Made by a program: the position numbers and the translations under genes
From: Xanthostigma xanthostigma
Lineage: Eukaryota > Arthropoda > Insecta > Raphidioptera > Raphidiidae
DNA: 64,000 nucleotides
Direction of reading: 5' to 3'
Assembly: GCA_963575645.1 (NCBI GenBank)
Contig: OY754466.1
Location: 14,114,001 to 14,178,000 of the forward strand
Part shown: positions 1-11,099 of the stretch, piece after piece
Layout of the letters: each line of letters starts with the position of its first letter
Position numbering within the stretch: the first letter of the stretch is position 1
The notes under the pieces: generated by a model
What the model was told of the DNA's origin: nothing
Databases searched by the model: none
What the model saw: only the letters and a program-made list of their open reading frames with translations

Positions 1-151
1 TTTTTCAATCTATCGAAAACATCTTTTCGATTACGCAGTGACTCAGTGAAATCAAAGCATAACCCTTACTTGTTCAGATATTTTTGTAAAGTTTTTACTT
101 AAACCTCAATTGATGCTCCAAGTTATCATTGTTTTTCTTTCGTTTTTTTAG

Positions 152-285
152 ACAGGGGTGTACAGCAACACAGTCGTCCTACAGCATCACAGCGTAGTCA
201 TGACCAAGGCGGACAAAATTTATAAAGTAAAATGTACTTACGACATGTCATCTAAAAATATCACTTTTGGAATGATGCCTATTAG
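152..285 (+). CDS. ZP gene exon (N-terminal side of visible ZP domain)
   Basis: This exon follows a pyrimidine-rich acceptor (TTTTTTTAG) and ends ATTAG|GTAAAT in phase 2. It encodes TGVYSNTVVLQHH through FGMMPI, the inter-subdomain part of the ZP region with one Cys (KVKC). The open frame implies further exons upstream of base 1. Confidence 0.85.
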
Positions 286-3200
286 GTAAATATTCGCAAT
301 CGATTCTTACAAACGCGGTTAAGAAATCATTAATTTTAATCGAACGATTTCATCATAACAATTATTGTAATTTTGCAGAGATCCAGAAATGATCAGTATT
401 ACGTCAGCACCTCAAGCTCCTGCGCCAAGAATACGCATCCTGGATAGCAGGAACCGGGAAGTTGAAACTGTAAGGATTGGTGACAAACTCACGTTCAGAA
501 TCGAGATTCCTGAAGATAGTAAGTTATTTATTTGATTACACATTGAGTCTAAATATAAATTTAGGTTTCATTGATGTAAGCCAGTCAATCGTACCTAAAA
601 CCAAGGTCAAGTCTTAAACAGAAGAAATCACAACTTTATATAAGAATAAAAAAATTATTTCAAAGTGAAAATCGCAGTTAATCCTATTTGAGAGAAAAAA
701 AAACATTAAGTCCTTTCCAGTCTGATGACTATTTTATTATTAAAAGTTACATATATTTCGGCGTTAATGACTATCATCTACCATTATTAAGTTCTACGTT
801 ACATTTTTGGTATCCTTGTGACGCAATTTTCAATTTCTATACAATTATAAAAATTGATTTATTTTTTTCAGCTCCGTACGGTATTTTTGCTCGTAGCTGT
901 GTAGCAATGGCCAAAGACTCAACGAGTACATTCCAAATAATCGATGACGACGGATGTCCTGTAGACGCAACCATCTTCCCAGCTTTCACTCCAGATGGCA
1001 ATGCACTTCAAAGTATCTACGAAGCTTTCAGATTTACGGAATCTTACGGAGTTATATTCCAATGCAATGTCAAATATTGTCTTGGGCCATGTGAACCGGT
1101 AAGGCATTAACTCAATTAGTACCGTTCCGTTAACCTACTTCAAAATATTTGTCTGATGAAGCCACTGTATTATGCGAAACAATTAGGCTTTTGAAAAAAA
1201 ATAATTATCGATTTTTTTATTGTATTTTAAAACTTTATTATAAATAATATTAATAATCGATGCGAAAAACTTTCAAAAAACTTTTTTTAAATTAATTATA
1301 AGCAATTTAAAATTGATAAAATATTTAAAAAAATCACGTGACTGCAAACGCACTAAAATTGTTTTTGAAAGTTGTGACGTCATAATGGTAAAATGTATAT
1401 ACGCAGTATACTATCAATGGCTTCTACATGTGTATTGACTAAAACATTATGACGTCACATTATGTTCTCGGAACTGGGTACAAAAATTTATTTTTAATTT
1501 GATATAACTTTTGAATTATAACGAAAATAAAAAAAAGAAAAATAGTTTTGTTATAAAACTTATATACGATCTTTCCATTTATGACAAAAAAAAATTTCAT
1601 TCAAAAGCCCAATTGTTCTCTTAATTATAACCCACGAAAAATAGACTGAATTCGAAAAAAATCAGACCAAATTGAATTTTTTCGGAGACCATTATTATTC
1701 TAAAAGGTAACCTTAGTTTGAACTGGGTTTTTTTTAGAATGTGAAAGGAAGAAATTTTAGTCTTTAGCAAATATCTCGACGAGTATAAATTTTTTGAAGA
1801 AAATACTTATAAGAAAAATTGTAGTTTACAAAATTCTACACAAAAAAGGCCATTGGACTTTTTTCATAGAATCTATCGTTTTGGAGTAAAATTTATAGTT
1901 TTTATGCATATATCTTTTATTTTAATCAGCGTAGACCAATTTCGCTCAGAGATCAGGTGCAGAATTAATTACTCATCTCCATTTTATCGAAACGTAATAA
2001 TAATATAGGTATAACCTATGTCAGGGGTCGGCAACCTTTTGAGACGAAAGAGCCAAGAGTTAAAATTTGCAAAATTTCCCAGTTTTTAAAGAGCCACTGA
2101 ACATTTTCGTTTCAGTATTATAGTATTTGCTTATATATATATTCGAAGACGACACGTCGCGACGGGGGCGGTGCGGGTGAGACGCGAGTGGAAGTAGCTG
2201 AAAGATAGACATGGTGCTCAATCATGAATCGATTGGACGATTTTTAAGGGTTTATATAATAAAATAATTATTTTTTGCGCATGGAACTGGAGAGCCGCAA
2301 CTTTGCATGAAAAGAGCCACAGGTTGCCGACCCCTGACCTAAATCAGTCGGAAAAAATAGGCTTTTAAACAGTGAAAGCTTTTCAGATCGATCCGTAGTT
2401 TCTAAGTTTCGCACGGACAATTAAACTTTACCTCTTTATATTAGTATAGATTCATATAAAACGTTATGCTGAATTGCATTGTCAAAAAATCTTATTTGAC
2501 AAGGACCTTAGATTGTGACTACACATATTTTTCAATAAGAAAAGCAAAAAAGAATTTTAAATTGATCCTGCTCGAACAATTATATTGATCGATTGAAACG
2601 ACATTTTTTTGCACAAATTTTCTAAATTTAGTTTCAACAGCGATCATTTTCTATAAAGATCTGCAGCCATTTCTTTTTGTGAGAGTACAATCCAATGTTT
2701 TACATAACAGAGAGTCGTACAACGACTTGAGACTGCTTCTGTATCCATAAAAACTGTAATCACCATCTAAGAAACTCAGCATTAGTAACGTAACTACTAA
2801 TTAAACGTTTAAAATTATTATTTTATTAATATAATTATATTTCAGGCCGTTTGTGAATGGGGTCGCGATTCGCTCGAATCGTGGGGCAGGAGAAAGAGAT
2901 CCGTCAGCAATGACACCGAATATGATGACAAAGAAGAAGACATGACTTTGAGTCAAGAAATTTTGGTGCTCGATTTTGGTGATGAAAAACAATCCGAATA
3001 CTTGAGGAATCCATCAAGCGCTGATTTTGGAAGAGGTAAATTGAAAAAATTTCATCAAATTATTTTTAATTTAAGTACTGACATAATTTACATCTCTATA
3101 ATACGTTTCGATTTTAGATTTAAACTTGTAAATGAAACACAAAATTTTATCCACTTTTTAAATTCACTTGCCGTATTTACCCGACATTTTTTAGAACTCG

Positions 3201-4671
3201 TCTCACTCATTCGATCGAGTTGACTTGAGAATTGTCTGCAAGATCTTGTACTTGATTTACATTTTCGCTTACTGCTCACCCTCTTTTGTAGTAGTATAGC
3301 CTCACTCGGTAGAAAATAGGCTTTTAAACAGTAAAATAGTTCAAATCACTTCAGGAGGTCTTAAGTTATGACAGACCGACAGACTGAATGACATTTTATT
3401 TTCTATAAATAGAAATTATTTCAAAATTTTCTGTTGATAATATAATTCGAAATTACGACGTTTGAAAATTTTATTTTTTAAATAAAATGCTGCTTACTTT
3501 GTGAGATATGATTATAAATACGAAACGGAGGAACCTTTCTTATCGAGCATTAAAATCTTTATGTTAATTCAACAACAAGGCGTATATTTCGAGTTCAAAT
3601 ATCAACATTAGTTACAGAAAAGAGCGTTTGGAATTATATCTTTATAAATAACTAGCGGCCCGGCCCGGCTTCGCCCGAATTTGTAGATTGCCACCGTTTT
3701 TTCGTCGACTTACAATGCAAAATTAGTCTTCACGAAAAGTGATTTTAATTTAACGCGATAATATGTAGCCTATGTCCAACTAGAAACTGCATTCTAAATA
3801 TTAAGAGTATTCGTCCCTGCAAATACCTCCTGCACCCTTCATCTCAAATCTTTTCCCCTCGCCTAAAAACGGTTCGCGCTCTCCCGACGCTATTTTTAAA
3901 GCTAGAAGGTTCTGGTAAACGCCAAATGAAAGACAAAGAATCAGACTACAGATCCTTCAGGCGAATTTTTTGAAAAACAGCTTCGCCTACGTGTGAAATA
4001 TTACGTAACTTATTATTTTTTTCAAAAGGTTGTAAGTTTTTTCAGGAATTTTTTTAAAAAAATGCGCCTGAAGGATCTGTAGTCTGATTCTTTGATTTCA
4101 TTTGGCGTTTACCAGAACCCTCTAGCTTTAAAAATAGCGTCGGGAGAGCGCGAACCGTTTTTAGGCGAGGGGAAAAGATTTGAGATGAAGGGTGCAGGGG
4201 GTATTTGCAGGGACGAATACTCTTAAAGAAAAACAATTTGAAATCGGATGAGTAGTTTCCGAGATTACCTTCTACATTCAACCTTTACCTATTTATTATA
4301 ACTTCAGTATAAAGAAGTGTTGATCCAATTGTTACGATGAAGGAAGGTTTTGGTTGAGTATTCGAAACATTGGTAGAGCTTATTTATGATCCTCAACCAA
4401 AACCTTCCTTCATTGTAAAATTATAGATAACGTTTATTTCCAAAATAGGCATTTACTCCGTCGATATTCGACGAGATCAATGTAGTAGATATTAATTTTG
4501 AATTTTGTTTATTTTTTTTCAGAAACCATAACTATCATCGAACCATGCCCGACCAAAACATCAGTGTTCGCTTTAGGAGTCACGTGCGCATTGCTGATTT
4601 TATTGTACATCAGCACAATATTCTGTTATTACATGAAAAAATGGCTGACACCCAGCAAGCATTTAGCGTAG
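152..4671 (+). CDS. ZP-domain membrane protein, C-terminal half (5 exons, 5' partial)
   Basis: The coding exons are 152-285, 379-518, 872-1098, 2846-3035 and 4523-4671. All junctions are GT-AG, the phases fit, and the 840 nt sum to 279 codons plus TAG. The visible protein is the C-terminal part of a zona pellucida domain: repeated Cys (KVKC, ARSC, DDGC, FQCNVKYCLGPCEP, AVCEW), the block TPYGIFARSC and the FRFTESYG..FQC block of the ZP-C module. After the domain comes a furin site RRKR (residues 182-185 of the visible part), an acidic linker, one hydrophobic helix (about 245-267) and a short basic tail. ZP proteins of this layout are secreted to the apical surface of epithelia, shed by furin and polymerise in the cuticle matrix. 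The spacing resembles the insect PAN/ZP group (nyobe, neyo, trynity), but the N-terminal PAN part is outside the window, so the paralogue is not fixed. The introns carry transposons. Confidence 0.88.
379..518 (+). CDS. ZP gene exon (start of ZP-C)
   Basis: The acceptor is TTTTGCAG and the donor A|GTAAGT. The exon completes an Arg codon from the previous exon and encodes the RDPEMISITSAPQAP to FRIEIPED stretch. It ends with one base of the next codon (Thr). The intron before it is only 93 bp. Confidence 0.87.
872..1098 (+). CDS. ZP gene exon (ZP-C cysteine core)
   Basis: The exon lies between acceptor TTTTTTTCAG and donor CCG|GTAAGG. It encodes PYGIFARSCVAMAKD, the DDDGCPVD loop and YGVIFQCNVKYCLGPCEP, the most conserved part of the ZP-C module. 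It ends in phase 0. A longer open frame starting at 688 is only read-through of intron sequence into this exon. Confidence 0.9.
2022..2336. mobile_element. hAT-like MITE (CAGGGGTCGGCAACC ends)
   Basis: The terminal inverted repeats CAGGGGTCGGCAACC and GGTTGCCGACCCCTG bound a 315-bp non-coding element. It is flanked by near-matching 8-bp duplications, ACCTATGT (2014-2021) and ACCTAAAT (2337-2344). An 8-bp duplication with CAGGG ends is the hAT signature. The element lies in the long intron of the ZP gene. A decayed relative of one end (CAGGAGTCGGAAATC) is seen near 59551. Confidence 0.82.
2466..2782. mobile_element. Decayed MITE, ATGCTG family (copy 1)
   Basis: The left end, ATGCTGAATTGCATTGTCAA and onward, matches the left end of the better preserved element at 39432-39763 over roughly 60 bases. 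The right end, AACTCAGCAT, is an imperfect reverse complement of the left. No coding potential was seen. TTA flanks both sides, which could be a target duplication but is short enough to be chance. Confidence 0.5.
2846..3035 (+). CDS. ZP gene exon (last ZP Cys and furin site)
   Basis: The acceptor is TATTTCAG and the donor AGAG|GTAAAT. The exon begins AVCEWGRD, which closes the ZP domain, followed by WGRRKRS. RRKR is a consensus furin cleavage site in the position expected for ZP proteins. The acidic linker SNDTEYDDKEED follows. Confidence 0.88.
3652..4313 (-). mobile_element. Non-autonomous Helitron, split by a TTAA element
   Basis: Read on the minus strand, the element ends with a GC-rich hairpin (GGGCGAAGCCGGGCCGGGCC) and CTAG (3652-3655) followed by T, the Helitron CTRR-T rule. 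It matches the copies at 38463-38695 and 16672-16914 along its length, but is interrupted at TTAA by the fold-back element 3801-4226. Removing that insert restores the layout of the other copies. It lies in the last ZP intron. The 5' terminus (near 4313) is diverged, so this boundary is approximate. Confidence 0.72.
3801..4226. mobile_element. TTAA-flanked fold-back MITE (piggyBac-like), copy 1
   Basis: The element is bounded by TTAA at 3801-3804 and 4223-4226, with terminal inverted repeats GAGTATTCGTCCCTGCA and TGCAGGGACGAATACTC. The arms stay complementary for about 170 bp, so most of the element folds into one hairpin. The unique centre (about 3970-4060) is the reverse complement of the centre of the second copy (59734-60130), as expected for two insertions in opposite orientation. 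TTAA duplication is typical of piggyBac-superfamily transposition. No transposase is encoded. Confidence 0.8.
4337..4413. repeat. Perfect 22-bp inverted repeat
   Basis: Bases 4337-4358 (ATGAAGGAAGGTTTTGG onward) are the exact reverse complement of 4392-4413, with a 33-bp loop. The repeat lies in the last ZP intron between the Helitron and the terminal exon. It may be a small hairpin element; no target duplication was identified. Confidence 0.7.
4523..4671 (+). CDS. ZP gene terminal exon (transmembrane anchor)
   Basis: The acceptor is TTTTTTTTCAG. The exon encodes a short juxtamembrane piece (TIIEPCPTK), a ~23-residue hydrophobic helix (VFALGVTCALL onward) and the tail KKWLTPSKHLA before TAG at 4669-4671. 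A possible poly(A) signal is ATTAAA at 4833-4838, followed by a T-rich stretch. There is no AATAAA close by, so the 3' end is tentative. Confidence 0.87.
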
Positions 4672-7259
4672 AAAACATGATCGAGAAACATACACTTTGA
4701 ACATTTTGGAAAAAGAAAATAGATAGAACTATCTATTTTGGAAAATGTGTAATATAAATGAACAAGAATCAGTTAGGGATTCTTTGCTTATTTAACTTAG
4801 ACTGACCACCGTTTTAGGAATCAAATTAATGTATTAAAAATATAAACAAACTGTTTATATTTTTTTAATATTTGTTAGATGTTTTACTTATCAGTATTGA
4901 AATTTCTACTTAAATGTTAAAAGATACAAACATTCCTTAATCAGATTATTTATAATTTTTAAGTTATTGTATTTTAGAATAGATCGATTAAGTATTTATA
5001 TAATTAATTTAAAAAAGATATTTGTTCTTTCTTTTGAGTTACAAAACAAAACAAACTCGATAAGAGATTACAAATATTTAAAAAAAAATCACTGTCAATT
5101 AACATTCATTTTTAATTGGGCTACTTTTAACAATTACATTATTCCGTCCATTTTACATCTAGTTTTTAAGTATTATTTCTAAATGACTATTTTAGAAACC
5201 GATTATTACAATACTCAATAGTTCCCGTAATGCTTATTTATCAAACAGCTTTTTTTTCAAAACTTTTTCAAGGCTATAGACTATAAGAGCCCTAGTCCAT
5301 AAGTTCTGTCAGATTGAACAAATTAATTTTGAAAATACTGTGTTATAGAAGTTTATGTATCTAGATCGTAATGCAGTATTTTATGTGTGAGTTGTGACAT
5401 TATGGAAAAACGATCGTCAGCGAGTTTTAACAGTCATACGAACCATAAAAACATTACATTCGAGTTACGTATACTATATTTTTTGCACGTACCTCCCATA
5501 AAATAGCTGATTTTCACTTCATAATAATAGATAGACAGATAGTCAATTTATTTGTGAAGCTACAATTCAGATACAAAATGTCTGCGTATATATCTGACTG
5601 CTGTCGTATTCTGTGTGAGCGGACATATCGCATTTCATTTGGTTTGTTTATGAAAACTACGCCTGCTTTGTGTTGACTTGCTTTCTGGTAGTTGACAGGT
5701 CGCTTTTGGAAATTGCTGTTGGATTGATTAAATGGCATTTCTTTATTTATTTTATTTTACGCACTTGTACGTAATGGGTTATTTTGCAACCGCTATACAC
5801 AAATGAAAAGCGGCTATTTTATAAAGGGGTGTGCAATAAAAACATTAAATATATTTTACAACGTGGAACAAAAGTCAGCTTTCAAATCGAATGTTTTGAG
5901 TACCTATTGAAGAAATTGTGGATTAATTTTTTTTTTCTAGCGTTAAGTATCTCAGTTTTTTGACAGATAGAAATTTTTAAGGGTTTCCTTCAATGGCAAG
6001 GTTCAGGGTATTCGGTAATTGCATTGTACTTTTAAAAAGCTTTAAATAAATTTTGAACGTTTCGGTTAAAACTGAAAAATACGAAATTTTACGAAAAAAG
6101 TATTTGCAAAATAAAAGAGTTTCTGTCTAATTTCAATAATTTGTAGTTGTCTTCTGTAAATATTAAAGTATCGGTATGATTTTGATGATGTTCATTGTGT
6201 TGAGGAAAAAATTCTTGGCTGGTAACATAAAATTTCATTGTATTTTTAAATAAACAAAACATTACTTTCAATTCTCTTGACCTTGAGTAAGTATAGAATA
6301 AGATTTAGAGCGCCCATGGTGGCCAAAAGCTGAACATCTGGATGGACTTAAAACATTGACAGATTATATTTTATGTTACATATGAAAATATTTTTAAAAA
6401 AACGAGAAAATAACTTTAAAATTAATCAACGTTGTTAAAGTGTCTCTTCTATAATTTTTTTTTTTTTTTGTTCGGAAATAAGTACATTTTATATTTTTAT
6501 TTTTAGACAGTGGAACGATCGGAATTTCAATGTTTTCAACCGTTTTGTTTGAAATAGAAATATAATGCTGATATGTTGCTATGTTGCTAACGGGTATAAG
6601 TCCATTCAAAAAAGTAAAAATTCATCGAACCTTGACGCTAGTGCACATAGTAACGAAAAGGTGTATTTTTACTCTAAAATATTATCCGGTAACTTAATTG
6701 TTAAGTATTTTATGTTACCGGCTACGATTATAATCTAATCACAGATTTACATTTGAGCAGATACGACACACTGAAAAGCGAGAAGAAGTAAAACGAAGAC
6801 AGAAATTTATTTTTGTTCAGAAGTCGTACTTGCTCAATAAATGAAAACATAATTTCCATAGTGAGGTATCACGGGCGCCATTTTATTGTAACGATGCTCA
6901 TTTGAAATTATGTAAGAAATGAAAACAACACATCATCAATCAATGAACACATCACCCATGTTTTTTATATTTATACAAATTATTATATTAATTTGTATGT
7001 AAAATGAACGACATCAAAAATTTTAAAATAAAAATATTTTCAGAAAAATAAAGTTTCTTTTTTTTACTAACTGCCTCCTAATTATTAAAACGCAAAACTT
7101 CTAAATCAAGAATTTTCTGTAGCGTCCATTTGACCGATTTTGATATTTTTTTAAGTTAATCATTTTACTCTGTCGAGTTGTCAATTCTACAACATTTTAC
7201 CATTCAAAATGAGGGTTATCAATATACAATAAAACATATCGTGTCCATCGAGATAATAA
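4672..7259. other. Intergenic, AT-rich, no gene seen
   Basis: The first few hundred bases are presumably the 3' UTR of the ZP gene. The rest is low-complexity AT-rich sequence with many stops in all frames. A dispersed repeat at about 5395-5520 (CAGCGAGTTTTAACAGTC, then TATATTTTTTGCACGTACCTCC) recurs at about 19715-19800, 24090-24175 and, in part, 15290-15330. Short open frames here have no recognisable family and no splice context. Confidence 0.6.
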
Positions 7260-7520
7260 TTAATAAGAAAAATCGCAGGATTGTGGACAAAAAGCTAGAT
7301 TTATTAATGTACGACGTTTCGTCTTTTTCAAGTAGAAATTACAATAAGAAAATTCAAAACAGTAATTATGCTATGGTTATTAATTAATGTTTATTTTCAT
7401 AATTATTGTTTTGAATTTTCTTATTGTACCTACTTGAAAAAGTCTAAATCTATAGACGAAACGTCGTACATTAATATATCTAACTTTTTGTCCACAATCC
7501 TGCGATTTTTCTTATTAATA
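7260..7520. mobile_element. Fold-back element with ~110-bp arms
   Basis: The left arm, about 7260-7371 (TTAATAAGAAAAATCGCAGG onward), is the near-perfect reverse complement of the right arm, about 7398-7520, with a loop of about 25 bp. The right arm carries an extra small hairpin (GTCTAAATCTATAGAC, then GAAACGTC). It abuts CAGTAAAACCTCGGATAAG at 7521-7539, which looks like the end of a pogo/Tigger-like element. Non-coding. Confidence 0.72.
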
Positions 7521-7556
7521 CAGTAAAACCTCGGATAAGTGAAAAACTCGGATAAC
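7521..7556 (+). mobile_element. Tigger/pogo-like terminal fragment
   Basis: CAGTAAAACCTCGGATAAG, followed by AAAACTCGGATAAC, resembles the terminus of pogo-group Tc1/mariner elements (CAGT..ACCTCG..). The other end was not found. A related one-ended fragment is at 30090-30125. Confidence 0.35.
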
Positions 7557-7754
7557 AAGGGAAAAATAAAAAAAAATTGAAAAATGCATTTATTATGTAT
7601 ATGTATCTGAAATGGTAGAATGATGACAAAAAGTGAAAATCTAAGGAAGTTAGATTAATCTTTGGGAATTGGGATACAAAGCATTATTCCTACATAACGT
7701 GTAACTTGGCACTAAGAAAGTCCGTAATAGAGCACTGTTTCATCCTGTTCATTC

Positions 7755-8351
7755 TAGTGATGTGTCCAAATGACTCTTTATTGGGAGCTGGCTCCATGTG
7801 CTGCGCTCACTAAAAAGAGTCGCTCAGAATGGAGTCGTTTAATGGAGCTACACTAGACAATACGCACTACACAAGAGTGCAGGCTGCAGAGGTGTGAACT
7901 GTCATCATGCATGCTTAGGAGTCACGAAGGATTGCACAGGGCAATACATACTCAGCTCTGAGCTTATTTTAATATGATACTGATCTTATATTATTCACAT
8001 TTCGGATAAACTAAAAAGTATAATAAAAGCTTAACAATAATAATGTTTATTGTTACAATATTATATCTTTGTCAACGACGTCAATGTGAATGGTTTAAGT
8101 CACTGTAAACAGTGTGTCATTCAACATTAAACGACTCAGCAAAGATAACTCTGTACGTACAAAGTTCACTAGTGTCTCTGTGCCGTGTGCTGTGTGCGCT
8201 CTTCAAATGTGCGAATGCAACAGTACAAAATAGCTCAGCAAAAAGCAATGGCGCTCGGAGTGAGTCATTCACAAAAAAAAGAGCGACTCGTTCCGCTCCG
8301 AGAAAGGAGTCGTTCATTATGAGTGACTCGCTCAGGAGTGACACATCACTA
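7755..8351. mobile_element. hAT-like MITE with perfect 8-bp duplication
   Basis: The element has termini TAGTGATGTGTC and GACACATCACTA and is flanked on both sides by GTTCATTC (7747-7754 and 8352-8359). The body is rich in (C)GAGTCGCTC/GAGTGACTC-type motifs that pair between the two halves. It encodes no transposase; a 109-codon open frame inside is a by-product. The perfect duplication indicates a fairly young insertion. Confidence 0.88.
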
Positions 8352-8359
8352 GTTCATTC

Positions 8360-10953
8360 GCTTTTTAGCATTTTAGCAGCAATAATCGTTTCAACAGAGG
8401 TCACTTGCATTACTTTCTTGTTACATATGCTTAAGAACTAATTCAAAACCAGAAAAAAATTTCAATTTTCAGGTTGGCACCACAATAATTACCAAAACTT
8501 TGAAACTTAGTAGCTTTTTTAAAAGACCTCGCCGCATCCAATGATACTAATTTGTTTATCCTCGAAAGTAGTCTCCTCGTTATGTTGGGTAAGTTGGGTT
8601 GTCTGCATTTAGAAGTGTTTCAACAACATTTCACATACTCTAGTTGTTAACGCGATTTCACTCCCTTCTAGCACTTTCGCTTGTCAAACTAAATTGGTAT
8701 CGAAACTTCCAGTAGGTTAATGAAAATGAGAAAGAAATCCATTCCAAAAATGTTTTTTTTTTTTCAATTAATTAGTTAAGCGCTTCGGACAATTATTAGT
8801 CCATCTTCAGAAAAGTTTTTTTATAAAAATCATTAAAATTATCAAATAACTTAAAAACTATCACTAAAAAGGAATTAAAGATTGGCTGCCCATAACGAAT
8901 TGATTGATAAAATAGATGTTAAATATGACCTCTCTGTGTCCTTGAAGAATTGAATTTTTAAAATTTGTAATGAATAATGCTGTTATAATAAAATTTATTA
9001 TTATCTAAATCGTTCATAATTATGTTAAGATTTTTTTGTAGTTCTGATTTGATGACGTCTAACAATATATGAAATGTTTCCAATTCACTCCAGTAGGTAA
9101 CCTCAAAACCGTACTCCGTAGCTAGATTCATCGTCGCCAATGGCAAGATATCTGATTTCGCGCGCTCAAAATTATGTTGGTTGATATTTGCAAATACCAC
9201 AATCATAATCGCATTGATGTCTGATGATTGCGCCCTCCCGGGTTTGCGCCTTTGGCGGGAACCCCGGTTGCCAGGCCCTAGTTAACCTATACAGTTATCC
9301 AATATCCCTACTGTAATTAACTCTATGACTCTATAACTCTAGGACATGTTTTTGTTCGGTTAATTTCTCAACTTCGGCCAAAGCCGAAGATATTGTATAT
9401 AAAAAAAATAAAATACTTAAGCTGAACACTGAGAAGAATTTTTGACGTGAAACATTTGATGGCCCGTGTGTGCATTGGATTAAAGATAAAGATTAACACT
9501 TAGGTTTTGTTAAAAGCGACAACTAGATAACAGGGCAAAATTTAGTTACTAGAATTTCGTTAGTTGATTGGGCGAAATTTAGTAAATGACAGGGAGATAT
9601 TTAGTTACTGGAATTTTGTTAGTTGACAGCGAAATTTAGTTACTAGAATTTCGCTTAAATTTATGACTCACATCTGCCAAGCGTCCCACGATAATTCACA
9701 TGTTTTTCATTCTTTTTTAAAAATATATTTTGTTTGTGGAAACGAGTGTGATTTAAATAAAATAAATAATAATAATAAAATTCGGTTTCGGCGTAATATA
9801 AATAAAAAGGTAGTCTAAGCAATAATTGAAAATTTTTTAAATTACCTAACCCCTACCTTAAATATAGTCGTCATATGATAAAATTATTGTATGTGGAATC
9901 TAAATAAATATTTAATTTAGAATTAGCACTGCAAGAAAAAAAAACTGGTTTTAGTTCAAATTTTAAAACGGAACTTATGATACTGCATAAAGATTTTATT
10001 TGCATTTAATTTATTTGATTTTTAAAATGTAAGAAAATGAAATTAATACCCAGGTGCTAAATGATTCAGTCAACAAAGTATCACGTCTTCTTCAAATCTC
10101 TAATCATCGCTTGATTATTTTAGACTATTATGCAGACTTTAGGTGTCATGACAAGCGCATGCAATCCTGATTAACACTATGACATAATTCACTAAATTTA
10201 TATAATCGGAACTAATTTTACAGACTGGCCTGATAAATCATATTTATTATTGGAAAAATTCTTTTTCATTAAAAGTCTGATATTTCGGTGAAAAATCGTC
10301 GTATCGACGTTAAAAAAAGGAAAATAAAGCTATCCGGTCAGTGTGTTTAGTTGGAAACATTTTTTCCAAATCCGACAACTCAAAAAAATTTGCAAATTTT
10401 TTGTGCGCTATTGTGTCATAACCGTAGCTCAAAAAACTTTCGGCTAAAAGATCCTAAAACTAGAATCTTGGCGCTTCAAAATGCTTTTTTAAATCCCCGA
10501 TATGACCATTTTTCACTTAAATACAGCCTGGCAAAATTCACTAAGAACTTTTTTTTGATCCCTTAATTTATTCGATTACCTTAGAATTTAGATTACTAGT
10601 CATAACTACTCGACTTTGTCCAAGAATGGTAGCGCTCCGTTTAAACCTCTCCACATATTTTTATGTCGCAAAACTCAATGAAATTCGCTTGAATAATTAA
10701 TTTATCGCAGCAGACAGAAATAGATTTTTCAACTGATTTTAATACCGTATTCAATAAATAAAATTAATTTCATTTATTGAAGAGTTCTAATCAGACGTTA
10801 ATCAAATATTTTAATAACGTATTGTTAAGGTTTTAGTCCCTACTATAGTGATTTACCGGATCGTTAAAAATGTATATCCGCGGATACGGATCTGAATACG
10901 GATTTTTGGTTTCAAGATCCGCGGATACGGATACGGATCTTAACTTTCTTAGA
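8360..10953. other. Intergenic repeats, no gene seen
   Basis: The stretch contains a CTGAAGATGGAC..GTCC.GAAGCG motif on the minus strand (8783-8810), related to the motif at 38911. A GC-richer piece at about 9225-9412 has a hairpin (CTTCGGCCAAAGCCGAAG) and an A/T-rich tail, resembling a retroposon 3' end. The degenerate array at 9520-9720 is listed separately. GCGGATACGGAT-type hexamer repeats lie at about 10868-10941. None of the open frames looks like a protein family. Confidence 0.5.
9520..9720 (+). repeat. Degenerate tandem repeat, AAATTTAGTTACTAGAATTTC unit
   Basis: Three to four imperfect units of about 37 bp (GCGAAATTTAGTTACTAGAA, then TTTCGTTAGTTGA) lie in tandem, followed by CCAAGCGTCCCACGATA. 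The same unit with the same 3' flank recurs at 13632-13765, and looser relatives lie at about 27930-28100 and 37750-37790. This makes it a dispersed satellite-bearing element rather than a local duplication. Confidence 0.6.
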
Positions 10954-11099
10954 GTACGCGGCGGTAAATATTGCACATCGACCTTTGGAAAGAGACTATA
11001 TTCTGTTATGGGAAAAAGTTATTGACCTCTTTAAGAGTTAACTCTCATAACAGATTGTCTCTTTCCAAAGATCGATGTGCAATATTTACCGCCGCGCAC
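10954..11099. mobile_element. Hairpin MITE (GTACGCGGCGG ends)
   Basis: The left arm, 10954-11008, pairs with the right arm, 11045-11099, over about 54 bp (GGCGGTAAATATTGCACATC against GATGTGCAATATTTACCGCC), with a ~35-bp loop. Non-coding, with no clear target duplication. Confidence 0.65.

Noticed and set aside
688-1110. 140-codon open frame starting upstream of a ZP exon
   Set aside because: The first part is intron sequence; the acceptor at 870-871 and donor at 1099-1100 define the exon.
8112-8441. 109-codon open frame
   Set aside because: Lies across a hAT-like MITE and its right flank; Ser/Arg-rich product of GAGTCGCTC repeats, no family.
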